Assembly (NCBI GenBank): GCA_021464245.1
Contig: JADCRB010000003.1
Span: 62,001-126,000 of the forward strand
Reading direction: 5' to 3'
DNA from: Carallia brachiata
Taxonomy: Eukaryota > Streptophyta > Magnoliopsida > Malpighiales > Rhizophoraceae
Length of the DNA: 64,000 bases
Below are positions 31,895-44,659 of the stretch, one piece after another; position 1 is the first letter of the stretch; each line of letters begins with the position of its first letter. The translations under genes were made by a program, and so were the position numbers. The notes under the pieces were generated by a model. It did not search any database, was not told where the DNA came from, and worked only from the letters and a program-made list of their open reading frames with translations.

Positions 31895-34153
31895 TTGCTC
31901 GTCTATTTGTTTCAAGACGGCAGAATTGGTGGGTTTAAGGCTGTGCTTGAGGCTCCTCAGCTCCATCCCAGCAGTCCAGTCCATTTCAGCCCAGTCCATT
32001 AGACTAGACTACCAATCCATATGATGTCCCCCAACTGTGGGAATGTATGTGTATACTAAATATATACATACAGATGGCCATTAGTCCGTCCATCCCCCAT
32101 CATACATGGGCTGGCTGGCCCACAACTCCAACCACTACAAAGTTATCCATTTGTCTTGTACTGGCGTATTTATCCACAAAATTCTCCAACTTCGTTCTAT
32201 TTTTTCTTTTCAGCGACTGATTGACAAACAAAATGACAATGGAAGCAGCATTGTTGCCACTGAAGCAACCCTTTTTTCATTCCCCAACACCGTGTATTCT
32301 TCTTCGACGCCTTGGGAAATTACCCTCACCCCATCTTTTTTTTATTTATTTGTTTTGTTTTGTTTCTGCTTTTTTTGACTTGCGACTTTCACTTTTCATT
32401 TTTCTTTCTTGACAGAATTAAACTTCTAGACGGTTATAAAGTTTCATATTGCTTCTAATTAATCCTAACAAACAATCCCCCTTCCCTTTAATTTTAAGAC
32501 AAGTTTTGGAAGTCCAGCTTGATATGGGATCATCGTTAGCTATCATACCATCTCCATCAACACTGGAGAAATATAATGAGACATCGGCTAAAATACAGTT
32601 TATATGTGAAATGTCAAATAATCTTATGTCTGTTTTAAAAAATGGTCACTTTCTTCGTCTACAATTAATTCATGCCTTGTAGCCATGCTTATATCCAGAC
32701 AAACCATTGCGTGTCCTCATTATTTCTTTTTGTACCCAAAATTCGTTTCCTTCTTGGGTTTTACTTTAGTAGCATTATTGTTCACATTTCATTGACCATG
32801 CTTTAATTTTTATGCCTTCTTCCTCCCCCATAGTAGGAGACACAAAAATGCAAAGGCCTTGGATTTGCACAATCGTTTGCCCTCACTGTCACTGCCCGCG
32901 AAAGGGTTGTCATTGTCAAGGAAGGTGCTATTGAAGTTCGTCTGATTCAACGCTGTCCTGTTATGTAAATGTCCTGTTTTTGCTGGCCCAATGCCACAAA
33001 TGGAGCAACCTCAACTTATTCGATAGACTGTTGTATGTCTGCTGCCTTTCTTTCTTTTTTTTCTTTTTTTTTCTTTTGTCATGCATATTTTGGAAAATAC
33101 AACATTATTATTTTTTGATATCCTTAACTACTCCTGAGTTCTAATAAGACATTTTTCTTTGCGATTTTGAAGTGTTCGGTACACTAAAGCTAGACAGTGG
33201 AGTTAACATTCAAGGTATTCACCGGTTACATTGTTTCCTACAGAACCAATTCTTCATTCTTTTGAACTGTATGCTAAAAGCTCTTCCAAAACATCACATT
33301 TTAAAGGTTAAATGATTGCATAAACTTATGTGGCTTAGCGTGTTAGGTGTTGATGAACATAATATTCTCCCACACAAATCCATTACCTTTAAGGAATACA
33401 GGTCATATAATATTAATACTTTTGAAGTTAGTATCTGTGATTGCAGCCAATGGGGTGCCACATACTCTTTGATTTTTTACCTTTACCCAGCTTTCATGCC
33501 CAGTTGGTTCTTCATAACTACCAAGTGTTCCAGTTTGACATATGACGTAACAATTCAAATTTTAAGGCTCCTGTAATTGATGATGCCAACAGCCGTCACA
33601 GTTTCAGATTTTTGCCAACCACACAAGCTTCAGCATTAATTAATTATTATTATTATTTTTTATAAAACTATTTGTTGCTTTAGTTCAAATTGACGTTCTG
33701 TTAGATTTAAAATAGTAGTCTTCTTAGAATTTGAGCATAATAGCCAGGTATCCACTATCCAGAAAGTGGAGGGCTCACTTTCAAGTTTTTTATTTTAAGA
33801 GATTGTTAAAAGAGATGGACTAGAAGCTCATGAAGGAGACTTAGGGTGTGTTTATTTCTTCGTAAAAGCAAGTTCAGGAAAATATTATCCCTATTTTTCG
33901 ACGTTTGGCGCCGTAAAACAGAAAACGTCAACGGACAATGTTGTCCCAGTCAACGATTAAAAGCCCTTAATTTTGGGAAAACGATGTCCGCTCAAAAAAA
34001 GCGGACGTCATTTTCCGCGGTCCATATCGAGGAAACAAAACAAAAAATGGCAAGAGGAAGCAACGAAGCGCCGAAAGCGAAGAGAGTTCCAGATCTTCAA
34101 GCTCCAAATCAATCTTCTTCCTTCAATTGATTCTTTTTTTTTTTTTTTGTCAT
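31895..34153. other. Unassigned single-copy stretch
   Basis: About 2.26 kb with no recognised gene. A coding-like stretch at about 32842-32967 reads CKGLGFAQSFALTVTARERV in one frame without an identifiable family. An open frame at 32449-32682 also lacks known motifs. At about 33977-34018 a near-perfect inverted repeat (GGAAAACGATGTCCGC against GCGGACGTCATTTTCC) suggests the end of a DNA element; TTAGGGTGTGTTT at 33840 could be the other end. Copy 2 of the large unit begins after a T tract at about 34154. Confidence 0.4.
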
Positions 34154-34790
34154 TCACCAATTGGAGTGGTCACATGAACGCTCAGAACAACGGCACCAAA
34201 GCAACTGGAGCCATAATCGCATGTGCCTCCAAGTTGGGTACACATTCAATTACATAGATTGAGCGCTGCAAGGATTTTTGTTCCTTTTCTTTTCGCTTGT
34301 TCCCAATCTAATTAAGATAACGATATTAGTTGATTGATTAACAAGGTATCACGCCGATGAACCATCCAAGAACTTTAACAGGAAGCTTGATAAGGTCCAT
34401 TGCCAAGTTCGCTAGGCCGGCGAAACACAGGCAACATGGGCACAAGCAGCTCAATACGGTCCTGCAATTGTAAAACTAAATTATTATCTTTTTCTTAAAA
34501 AAACTAATTGTACCCCCCCCAAAAAAAACGAAATAATTGCAGTCTTTCTAATTCTTTTAAAATATAATGCACATCTATAGAAATGCAAAATTAAAGCAAT
34601 TTTACATGAAACATGAACGAATTAAAAGGGAAAAGACATGCAATGATTTTTCGTTGATCATATATATATATGTAGAAAACATTAAAATTATCAATTCGAT
34701 AATCATTGGTTGCCCGATCACCCAAACAACAGCACCAATAAGAGATAGAACCAATGCCACCAACGCAAATGGTAGTCCTAGCAAAAACCC

Positions 34791-34858
34791 TGTTGGGGAA
34801 ATTTCCCTCTTTCTTCCATTTTTTATTCTTTCTTTATTATTTGGGGTTGACCCCAACA
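34791..34858. mobile_element. 68-bp TG...CA element, copy in unit 2
   Basis: The same element as at 3154-3221, with the same AACCC flanks. It was inherited through the segmental duplication rather than inserted independently. Confidence 0.75.
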
Positions 34859-37079
34859 AACCCCAGCGGCCTGCAACCTCCCAAAGCACGAGCAACTAGG
34901 TTGCAACCTCTTTTAATATGATGGAAGGACATCTAGCTAGAGAGGAACACAAATTTTTTTTTGAAAAGTTGATGTAAACTGGTTGATTTTACGAGATATT
35001 GTGTTTGCTCTTGCCTACAGCTAACTAAGGCAACAAATTTGGACATTCCTTTTGAAGTTCAATCTCTCCTCCTTTCAGCAGATGCAATACAAAGATAAAA
35101 GGTTCATCCTCTTTGATAGCATATTATTGAACGGGTTGTCTATTTTTTCATTCTCTTAATTATGATTTGATTTTGTGTATTATTTAAGTATTACCCCCCT
35201 TATTCTTATGTGATAAAACAAAATTATTACATCTTCTGTATATTCAATAAAATTTACTCATATTTAAATTATAATATATATATATATATATCCAGCAATT
35301 AAACTGGGAAGAAAGAGCTCGAATGCCCTCTGCCAAATGTCCAGGCCGCCTCAGATGAGTCTTGCCTTATTGAATGAATCGCCCCTAATTGCGTTCAAAC
35401 AATCTGATTCTGCGCACACATTCGCTAGAGAAAGTTCCACCGCCTTGCTCAACGCCTCCCGGATTGAAAGTTTTCTCCTTTGATAACCCAAATAAGACAA
35501 AAATTTTGTACACAGTCAAAAATTTAGTGCACAAGATTTTTTTTTTCCCAAAAAATTGAGACTCTATGTAATACAACATGCATGCACTAGCCTTCTAACT
35601 TTGTATATACACAACATTCTCCTATAATCTGTGAAATATAAAATTAACTATTCAAGTGTCTCCCTTGTAGTTTTCTTTATTTTTAGATTTTACGGACAAC
35701 ATTCACATGTCATCCCTCTTACACCGCTACCTCCATTATTTATGTTTCCATATGTATCCCAAAGCTACTCTATCCTCTCTTTCATGTCCAACTCAACATG
35801 CCAAATCCATAAATCCATAATTGACAGCAACAATTAATGCCAATATTATTAAATACTAGCACCACTGGTGGTAAATTGGTATTGGCAGGAAAATTAATTG
35901 TGATGTCTTTTCTTTATATAATGAACGTACAAAAAAATGTTTTTAACGTTGGAATTTCTTATAAATAAATGACATGTAAATTTTACTGTAAATTTTTGAT
36001 AGTATGTAGGTTATCTTTGATCGTAGAATGAGGACACCTTTTTTATTCTTAAACTTTTTGTTGCCAAAAAAATTAAAGGACTTTTCTCTAAATCACCTAG
36101 CAAAAAAAGACAAAAAAACTTGTGAACTATAAGCCATGTCAGAAACCCCCCCATCCATTAGCATGTTCAGATAATGACATCTCCCCTGTGTTAAGGAGAC
36201 TAAACATGTATTTTGGGCACATTATAATTAGTTATTATTGAATATTCGTCATCTTGATTCATTTTGAAGCTCTTACATATAACATTGTTTTGGGACCTTA
36301 AAAACAACAATATGGCTCGTCAGTTGTCTTGCATTGTGCTTTGTTTTTGCATCTAGTTACATTCGTTTAACATTTGTTTTTGCTCTGTTTGTTTTGCATA
36401 AGAAAAAAAAATTATAAGAAACTATTTTTATTTATATTCTTTTCTATCCGCTTTTTATCGATTTAAACAACTAACTTTTACTTTTTCTCTCACAAATTAT
36501 TATTCATTTTCTTTCTCATAACTTTTTAATCATTACTTTTTATCAATTATAACATTATTATTAATATACTATTTTCTATTCTCTTTCTTTCTTATCCCTT
36601 CTTATGACAAAACATACAAAACATAAATGTTAAAAGTAGGGACAATTGAAAACTGAGTGATGTTCTAAAAAAAAAAAAAAAAAGGAAAACTAAGTGAAGT
36701 GTGGTACATCTAAGACGAGACATATTGAAATAAATGCCCATAAATATGGCTTGTCATCCTTTTTTTTATTTTAATTTTTATATTTCTTGCCTTACTCTCT
36801 CGTTTTTTTCCATTTTCCTTTGATAATATCATTTTTTTTTATAAATCTTTCATCCTCTTCTCTTAAAATTAGAATCTAAAAACTTTAGAACAATAATCTA
36901 AATCTAACCACTGAGATGCCTGCTAAAGGCCATCGATCATTTTTTTATCCATCGAAAATCAAGTATTGCTTTGCTAAATAGAGGTGTAGTTTTTGCCAAA
37001 AAGGTATGTTTTATTCAAAAACAAAAGAAATAAAGAAAAAAATATGCAAATTGGATTGGAATAATTTTGTGGACATTTT

Positions 37080-37277
37080 TTGTTTTTTTGGGTCTAAAAC
37101 CGTCTAGTATCCAGTCCAATGGGCTGATTAATCTGGACCGATTCGGATAGGACCCCGAAGGGCTGCAAAGGTCTCACAGTGAGTATTTAATGCGACTGCA
37201 TTCTCAGAAACTCGAACTCGAGACTTCTGGTTAAGCGATGACGAGTCCCTGCCACTCACACCAACGCTAACTGGTTT
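37080..37277 (-). mobile_element. tRNA-derived SINE, copy in unit 2
   Basis: The same insertion as 5438-5633, flanked by GACATTTT at about 37072-37079 and 37278-37285. The A tail differs (a G interrupts the T run), and a few substitutions separate it from copy 1. Confidence 0.75.
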
Positions 37278-38109
37278 GACATTTTATTAATTAAATATAA
37301 AAAATGAGAAGACAAACCAAATTATTATATCAATTAATTATTAATGGATTATTGAAGCCCCACCAGTAGGAATTGAGATCATATCATTTTGTAATGGTCA
37401 CGTGCTCCCTCCCTTTCTTCGAATTTTTGTAATTTTGTGCAGGTAGACTTCTTATAAAAAGAACCTGATCATGCTGGTTGGCATTTTTTGTTTCTATTTG
37501 AAATGTCTATCAAAACGAGCGTACAAATAATTCTGGGTTTGTTTGGTATCACCAGCTTGCGCGCTGTATTAATTTCTCGAATTAGTACGACTCGTAGTGG
37601 GTTGTCTGGTTTAGATTTTTCTTTTCTTTTCTGTTCAGGAGGCTCTCTTAGATTCCCCTGCATTAATTATTGTGGTCTAGATACATACCTTTATAAATAG
37701 AGGATAATAATAATATATGAAGAGGTCATGATGGCAGACATCCTAGGATGATTTTAAGAGTACTGCATTTGCATTTTCGGTTGCATGATGACCTTGACCC
37801 CAATCCAACAGTAATTGTGAGTCCAAATAAAATGATTAACAAAGTTCCACTTCATAGCCTGCAGAGAGATAGACATAAACGTAGAAAAAAAAAAGAGAGC
37901 ACTTACTAAGTGAGATTGAATGAAGTACATATGATAATATGGAAGCTTAAGAAAAGTAATAATAAAGATTCAGTTGAGATAATTAGGTGCAGTATCTTTA
38001 ATTGAGAAATCTAACACTCAAATTTCAATTTTTCTCTCACCTCTTCTTCTCCAACTATTAATTTACCAGTTTCAGTGAACATAAAAAAAAAAAAGAGGAA
38101 AATTTTAAT

Positions 38110-40400
38110 GCATAAGTTTAAAAAAAAAATAAAAATTGGGACTCTGCAACACAACATGCATATACTAGCCCTTTCTAATTTTGCATATACACAGCATTCT
38201 CCTGTCTGTAAATATAAAATTAATTATTCAAGTGTCTCTCTTGTAATTTTCTCTATTTTTAACCCTTCCAGATAACATTCACATGTCATCCCTCTTCCAC
38301 TTCTACCTCCATGATTCATGTTTCCAGATGTGTTCCAGAGCCCCTCTGTGCTCTCTATCTCATGTCCAACTTACCATGCCAAATCCATAATTGACAGCAA
38401 CAATGCCAATATTATTCAATACTTGCACCACTGGTGGTAAATTGACATGGGCAGGAAAATTAATTGTGAAGTCCTTCTCCATATGATGACCATAAAAAAA
38501 GTTGTCATATAATGTTAGAGTTTTTTATACATAGATGATATGTTAGTTTTATTATAAATTACTATTAATCTGTGGATTGTCCCTAATCCTATGATAAGGA
38601 CACTCCTTTTACCCATAAACTTGTTTGTTACCAACTAAAAAGGACGTTTCTCTAAATCACCTAATAAGTGAACTACGCATGTATTTTGGGCACATTAGTT
38701 ATTGTTATTATTTTTTTGGGCACATTAGTTAGTGAATATACATCTTGTCATCTTGATTCATTTATAGCTCTTACATTTAACATTTTTTTGAACCTTTAAC
38801 AATAATATGACTTGCCAGTTGTCATGCATTTTGTTTTTGCGTCAAGTTACATTCAAATAAGATGGACTAAATGATACTTGCGATTGTTGGAGAGAATCTA
38901 ATACTTGGGATATAAATTATTAGCTTTGAAGTAGAGACAATCGAAAGCTGAGGTGTGGTACAACTAAGCTGGGATATATTGAAATTCGCTAAAATAACCC
39001 ATAAATTATGGCTTGTCATGCTTCCTTTTTTTTTTTTTTTTTTTTCAATTTTCATTTCCTTACACTCCTCTTCTCCCCATTCTCCCATAATATTCCCTTT
39101 CCAAGTATTGCATTATTATCTTTTTTTTTTTATTCATTAAGATGTCTATAAGATCACTAGCTATACAATAAGGATAATTATTCCCTTTTTATGAATTCTA
39201 CACTAAGTAATTCTTTTTAAGATAAGAACCCAAAATTTGTAAAATAGAAATTAAAGATCTAATTACTAAAATTCCTCATCTCTTTTATTTATTTATTTAT
39301 TTTTTGTAAATTCATCAAAAAGTAAGAGTTGCTTTGTTAATTATAGGTGTAATATCTCCCAAAAGATATTTGTTTTTCGAAAACAAAAGGAAAGAAAAAG
39401 AAATGCAAATGGGATTGGGTTAATTTTGTGGACATTTTGAAAATACTAGGTAATAACTTTTAGGTAGTAAAAAAAAAATATAACGTAATATAAATAATTA
39501 AATGATTGAAATTTTTTTAAAAAATAGAAAAACAATTATACATTGTTAAATAAATTATGTGACAACTTCACTATTATTTAAAATTAAATTGTGTCGTGAA
39601 TTTTTTTCATTAATTAAGTATAAAAAATGAGCGGGCAAACGAATTATGTCGATTAATTAATGGATTGAATCCCCACCACAAGGAATTGATGTCATATCCT
39701 TTTATAATGGTCATGTGCTCCCTCGCTCTCTTCGAATTTTTGTCACTTTGTGTAGATTTTTTTTGTCACTTGGTGTCGATAGACTTACAAGAAAAAGAAC
39801 CTAATCGTGCTGGTTGGCATTTTTCGTTTCTGTTTCAAATGTCGACCAAAATGAGCATGCGAATAATTTTAGGATTGTTTAATATCATCAGCTCGCGCGC
39901 TGTATTAGTTTCTCAAATTGGGACCACTCATGGTGAGTTGAGTGGCTTAAATTTTGTTCCGTTCAGGAGACTCTCTTGGATTCTCTGATGAACATACCTT
40001 TATAAATAGAGGATAATGATAATGCATAAGGTCATGACAGACATCCTAATATGATTTTAGGAATACTGCATTTCCATGATAGTGACCCTCATAGTATATT
40101 TGAATTGATAGAAAATTGTGAGAAAGAAAATAAATAATAATTTGTAAGAGGAAAATTAAAGTTAATTGTTGAATTGATTAAAAAAATGAATAAAAAAAAT
40201 TATAAGAAAATAATAGCATAATGATATTTTTTAACTTTTCATTTTTCTTTCATTTCTTTTCCTTTTTCATCAAACCAAACACACTATCAATCCAACCCTA
40301 ACTTTGAGTCCAAATAAAATACTGACTAATAAGGTTCCACTTCACAGTCTGCAGAAAGATAGACATAGGAGTAGAGGGAGAGAGGAAAAAAAAAAAAGAC
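38110..40400. repeat. Tandem half T2, copy in unit 2
   Basis: Equivalent of 6470-8760, with the same AT-rich insert and MITE-like element (about 40095-40290). The first half lies at about 35540-37940. No gene supported. Confidence 0.65.
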
Positions 40401-41932
40401 TACTTACTGAGTGAAAGGGAAGGAATGAAGTATACATGATAGTATCCAAGAAAATTAAAATCAAGGACTCATCAGTAGCATAGGTGATTAGAGACAATAA
40501 TTGCTAATTAAAAAATTTAATATTTGAATCTCAGTTTATCTTTTACCCTTCTCTCCTAACGGCTAAGCTAATATCTTTGTAGGACAAAAAAGAAAAAGAG
40601 AAAATTTTAGATCCAAGGATTTCAACATTTATATTTACTTTGTTGCCCTTTCATTGGATGTGAAATGGAGCTCTTTTTTTTCCGCGTGTCAGTTGGGGGT
40701 GCTCTTATTAGTGGCAATTCCATACACCCAACTCCCACCCAGCTCACAACTACATTTCAGTCTTTTCGAGTAATAAATAATATTTAGCTTAAATTTTCAT
40801 TTTCATTCAATAATTATCAACATTCAATGTATAGTAACTAACATCAATTTAGGAACAATAATTTAAATGGACCAATTGATCAGGACTCCGTATATTTTGC
40901 CCTTACAAAATTGCCGTAAGCATTTTTTTCCAAGTTTCCACGAAACCTTCTCTTAGAAAATATTCTACATATTACAATGAAAAAAACATTCTATGAATCA
41001 ATCAATAAAATTCTCTAACATACACCTTCAATAAAAATTTCCCATGCCATGGGGATGTCTTATAACATATTGACTTTCACGTTTAATTTTTAAATTTGCT
41101 ATGCAAAGTGCTTTACATGTTATACTTTCTAAACCCAAAAATAGAAATTGTAACAGAAACCCAATTTATAAGGAAAGGAAGGGTAAAGTAATTTACTGAC
41201 ACAAGGCAGCTAAGAAATTGGTGGCTTTGTCGTGAATAAATTTCTAGTGGTATATAGATTGTCCCTAACCCTGGAATGAAGACACTTTTTTACTCATAAA
41301 CTTTTTGTTATATATATAAGAAGTTTCTCTAAATTGCGTAGCAAAAAAAAAAAAAAAAAAACCTGTGAACTATAGGCCATGTCAAATACCCTCCCATCCA
41401 TTAGCATGTTCAGATACCAACATCTCGTCTCTGTTAAGGAGACTACACATGTATTTTGGGCACATTATAATTAATTATTATTGAATATTCATCATCTTGA
41501 TGATAGTGAAAGCATAACCGCAAATTCCAATTCTTGGTCTCATTCATTTATAGGGTTGTGTGGTGGCAGCCAGAGACTAATTGGCAACCAACCAGCACAG
41601 TAAAATTGTTAGAGCAGTAAATTATAGGTTTGTTTTACTATTATACGTTTTAGTTAATTTACGAGGGTAAGCCATTGCTACTTTTTATTGCATGAGTAGT
41701 GCGAATGGTACACTTTGTTGGATAATATATGGAGAAGGGTCAATTTCGTAAATTAATCCAAACACTGGAATCCAAGGCGTCCACTCGCTTTAAAAGGAGA
41801 TCAACCCCCGCCCCTTTCTTCGTGCAAATCAATACAAAAAACTCTTTAAGGAAGCCAGTAAATTCTCAGAGAAGTCTCTCAATCTGCTGTTAGTGGTCTT
41901 GCTCATCGACAGCCAAAAAAAAAAGAAGAAAA

Positions 41933-42280
41933 ATGGCTCTGTCCCGCAAAGCTGCGTCAGTTTTTCTGGTCTGCTTTCTGGTGCTGTTGGCGGTGGATTG
42001 TCAAGCAAATGCGCGCCAGGTCCTCTCGGCGGCCTGCACAGGATTCCCGTCTGAGCTCCGTCCCTGCCTGCCATACCTACGCATCCACAAGGGGAGCCCC
42101 GTTGCTCCATCCGGTGACTGCTGCAAGGGAATGGCTCGGCTGGAAGATTTCTTCCGCCACTACACCGAGCTCGTCTGCGACTGTCTGCAGCAAGTGTACC
42201 AGAAGAATCCCGATGCGTATTTCAACCTTCTGTCCCTGCCGAACGCTTGCGGGGTTTCGGAGGTTCTCTGCACCAACTAA
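41933..42280 (+). CDS. nsLTP-like secreted eight-cysteine protein, copy 2
   Basis: This 115-residue protein is identical to that of copy 1 at 10310, including signal peptide, all eight cysteines and the PDAYFNLL segment. The TATA-like box (41789-41797), leader with its A-rich stretch before the start codon, and AATAAA (42344-42349) are also conserved. The first differences appear just after the stop codon (an extra base near 42300). With promoter and signal intact it should be as expressible as copy 1; reads would map equally to both. Confidence 0.88.
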   Translation: MALSRKAASVFLVCFLVLLAVDCQANARQVLSAACTGFPSELRPCLPYLRIHKGSPVAPSGDCCKGMARLEDFFRHYTELVCDCLQQVYQKNPDAYFNLLSLPNACGVSEVLCTN

Positions 42281-42349
42281 TGCTGCCGACAAGTGTCTAA
42301 CCAAGAGGGGTTTCAGAGCTGGCTACCAAAGTTTGGCTGTTTAAATAAA

Positions 42350-44659
42350 ATTCCCTTTTCGCATCACTTGGGATGGGATGTTGTTTGGCTTTATCTACTC
42401 TAGTTTGCTGCTGCTAAATTACCGTGTTAGCATTGTTGGCTTTAGTGTCACTGCGGTGTTGGTGTGATCTACTGCTTCCTAGTTAGCTTCTCTGTCTGTC
42501 TGTCTATGGCTCACTAATTGGCCTGCCTGTCTGTCTGTCTATCCATGGCTTACTAATTGGCCAGTCTGTCTGTCTATGGTATTTGTCTGGAGTACTGCTG
42601 TTTAATGCATTTGAATGAACGAAGCTTTATTTTCTATGTCCTGTTTCCCCCATTTAAATTTTCTGTTCTAATTTGGTTTTTTGCTTTGGCAATCCTTTTT
42701 TCTCCTATTTCATTCTTTAATTAATCTGGGGAGGATTAATTTCCAACAATTTGTGTGTCATTCTGCTGTAGTTGCATGCCATCGATATAAAGGAAATTTG
42801 TTAACCATCTTGATCTGTTCACCCCACTTCTCAGGGTCAGGGACACTCACCCCCACCAACAACACCCCCTCCCTTTTATTTATTTGGCCTTTTAATTTGA
42901 GTTCTGTTGTATTTCTCAAAAAAAAAAAAAAAAAAAAAGAGTTCTGTTGTAATTTATTGGCTTTTTTTAATTAGGAAATTTCAATATATCCTAGCCTAGT
43001 TGTACTACGCCTCACTCAGTTTTCAATTTTCACTACTTTTAATTGGCCGACAATTTTCTTATTTCTCATGCTAATAATCTTTCCCAGTGCATAATAATAA
43101 TTTGAATTGAGCTTATTCTTTCCCAGGTTATCCTTCAAGAAAGGTTAATTCCAACAATACTACTAGAAGCATCTCACATCATTGTTCTTTTTTAATTTTC
43201 TTTTTTAAAAACAAAAACCAAATTAAAATGTTGTCAACACATTCAGATTTATCTAAATCTCCACCGAGTAATAAAGTTTTAATTCCATTCGAGCAACCGT
43301 ACGTCCCATTTAGTCCATCATATGCTAATTCACCCTTGATGCAAAAAAATGCATGACAAGCCATATCGTTGTTTAAGGCCCCAAAACAATGCTAATAAAT
43401 GTAACAGCCTTTTAAAATGGATCAAGATTGTGGCAAAAATACCATTCTATCCCTTGCATTTTACATGAAAATCTAAATGATTCGTGAGTGTCATTCTGTA
43501 GGAGTTGCCATAGTTATAAAGGTAATTAGTTGACCATATTGATCTATTCGTCACACTTCTCATTTTATATAAAAATCTACACGAAAATCATGTAGATTTT
43601 CATTTTATGTGAAAATCTACATGATTCGTGAGTGTCATTCTATAGTTATAAAGGTAATTTGTTGACCATATTGATCTGTTCGCCCCACTTCTCAGGGACA
43701 CTCCCAGTCCCACCACCGCCACCGCTCCGCCCCTTTTATTTATTTAGCCTTTTAATTTGAGTTATGTTGTAATGTATTGGCTTTTTCTCTTTTTTTTTTA
43801 AAGGAAATTTCAATATATCTCAGCGTAGTTGTATTGCGCCTCACTCAGTTTTTAAATGTCACTACTTTTAATTGGCTAACAATTTTCTCGTTTTTCATAC
43901 TAATAATTTTTCCCAGTGCATAAAAATATTGAATGGTAAAAGTAGAATTGAGCTTATTTGTCTGCTTTTCTTTATTTTCGTAATTTCCACTGGGAAAGCA
44001 TTTCATTACAAAGAACATGTGTCATTTCGAGATTTCGATGACATTAATTCCAGCAGTACTACTAAAAGCATCTGACATCATCGTTCCTTTTTTTTTTTTT
44101 AAAGAAACTTTCATCAACTAACACCAAAAAAAAAAAAAAGAAAAAGCCAAAATTAAATGGTTGTCAACATATTCAGATTTATCTAAATCTCCACTGAGTA
44201 ACCAGGTTTTAATTCCTTTCGAGCAAACTTGCGTCCCCTTTAGTCCATCTTATTCTAATGCACACTTGATGCAAAAACAAAATGCATGACAAGCCATATG
44301 CATGGTTGCCTAAGGTCCCAAAACAATGCTAATAAATGTATGAGCTTTTTAAAATGGATCAAGACTATGACAAAGATGCCATTCTATCCCTTGCATTTTA
44401 TTTGAGCATCTACATGATTCGTTATTTTGAAATAATTAAGGAAAGGAAATAATTGGATGCATGAACAAAACCGCAAATTTATTGGGATACCTTCAACATA
44501 GAAAATAAAAATAATAATCAAAATTTCTTTTTCCTGAAAAAGATAATTTTTTTTTCACTAATTATAATTTTTCTTCATGTTGATTTGGCGATCAGGATGC
44601 GGACCAATAAGATCAGGAACGCCCCGTTTGTGGTGAGAAATCAAAACTTTTATCAGCCA
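42350..44659. other. Repeat-rich 3' flank of nsLTP copy 2
   Basis: Equivalent of 10726-13035 in copy 1, with the same CTGT repeats, long A tract (about 42918), hairpin, and two copies of the GACAAGCCATAT repeat (about 43350-43440 and 44280-44370). Homopolymer lengths differ. No gene seen. Confidence 0.6.
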
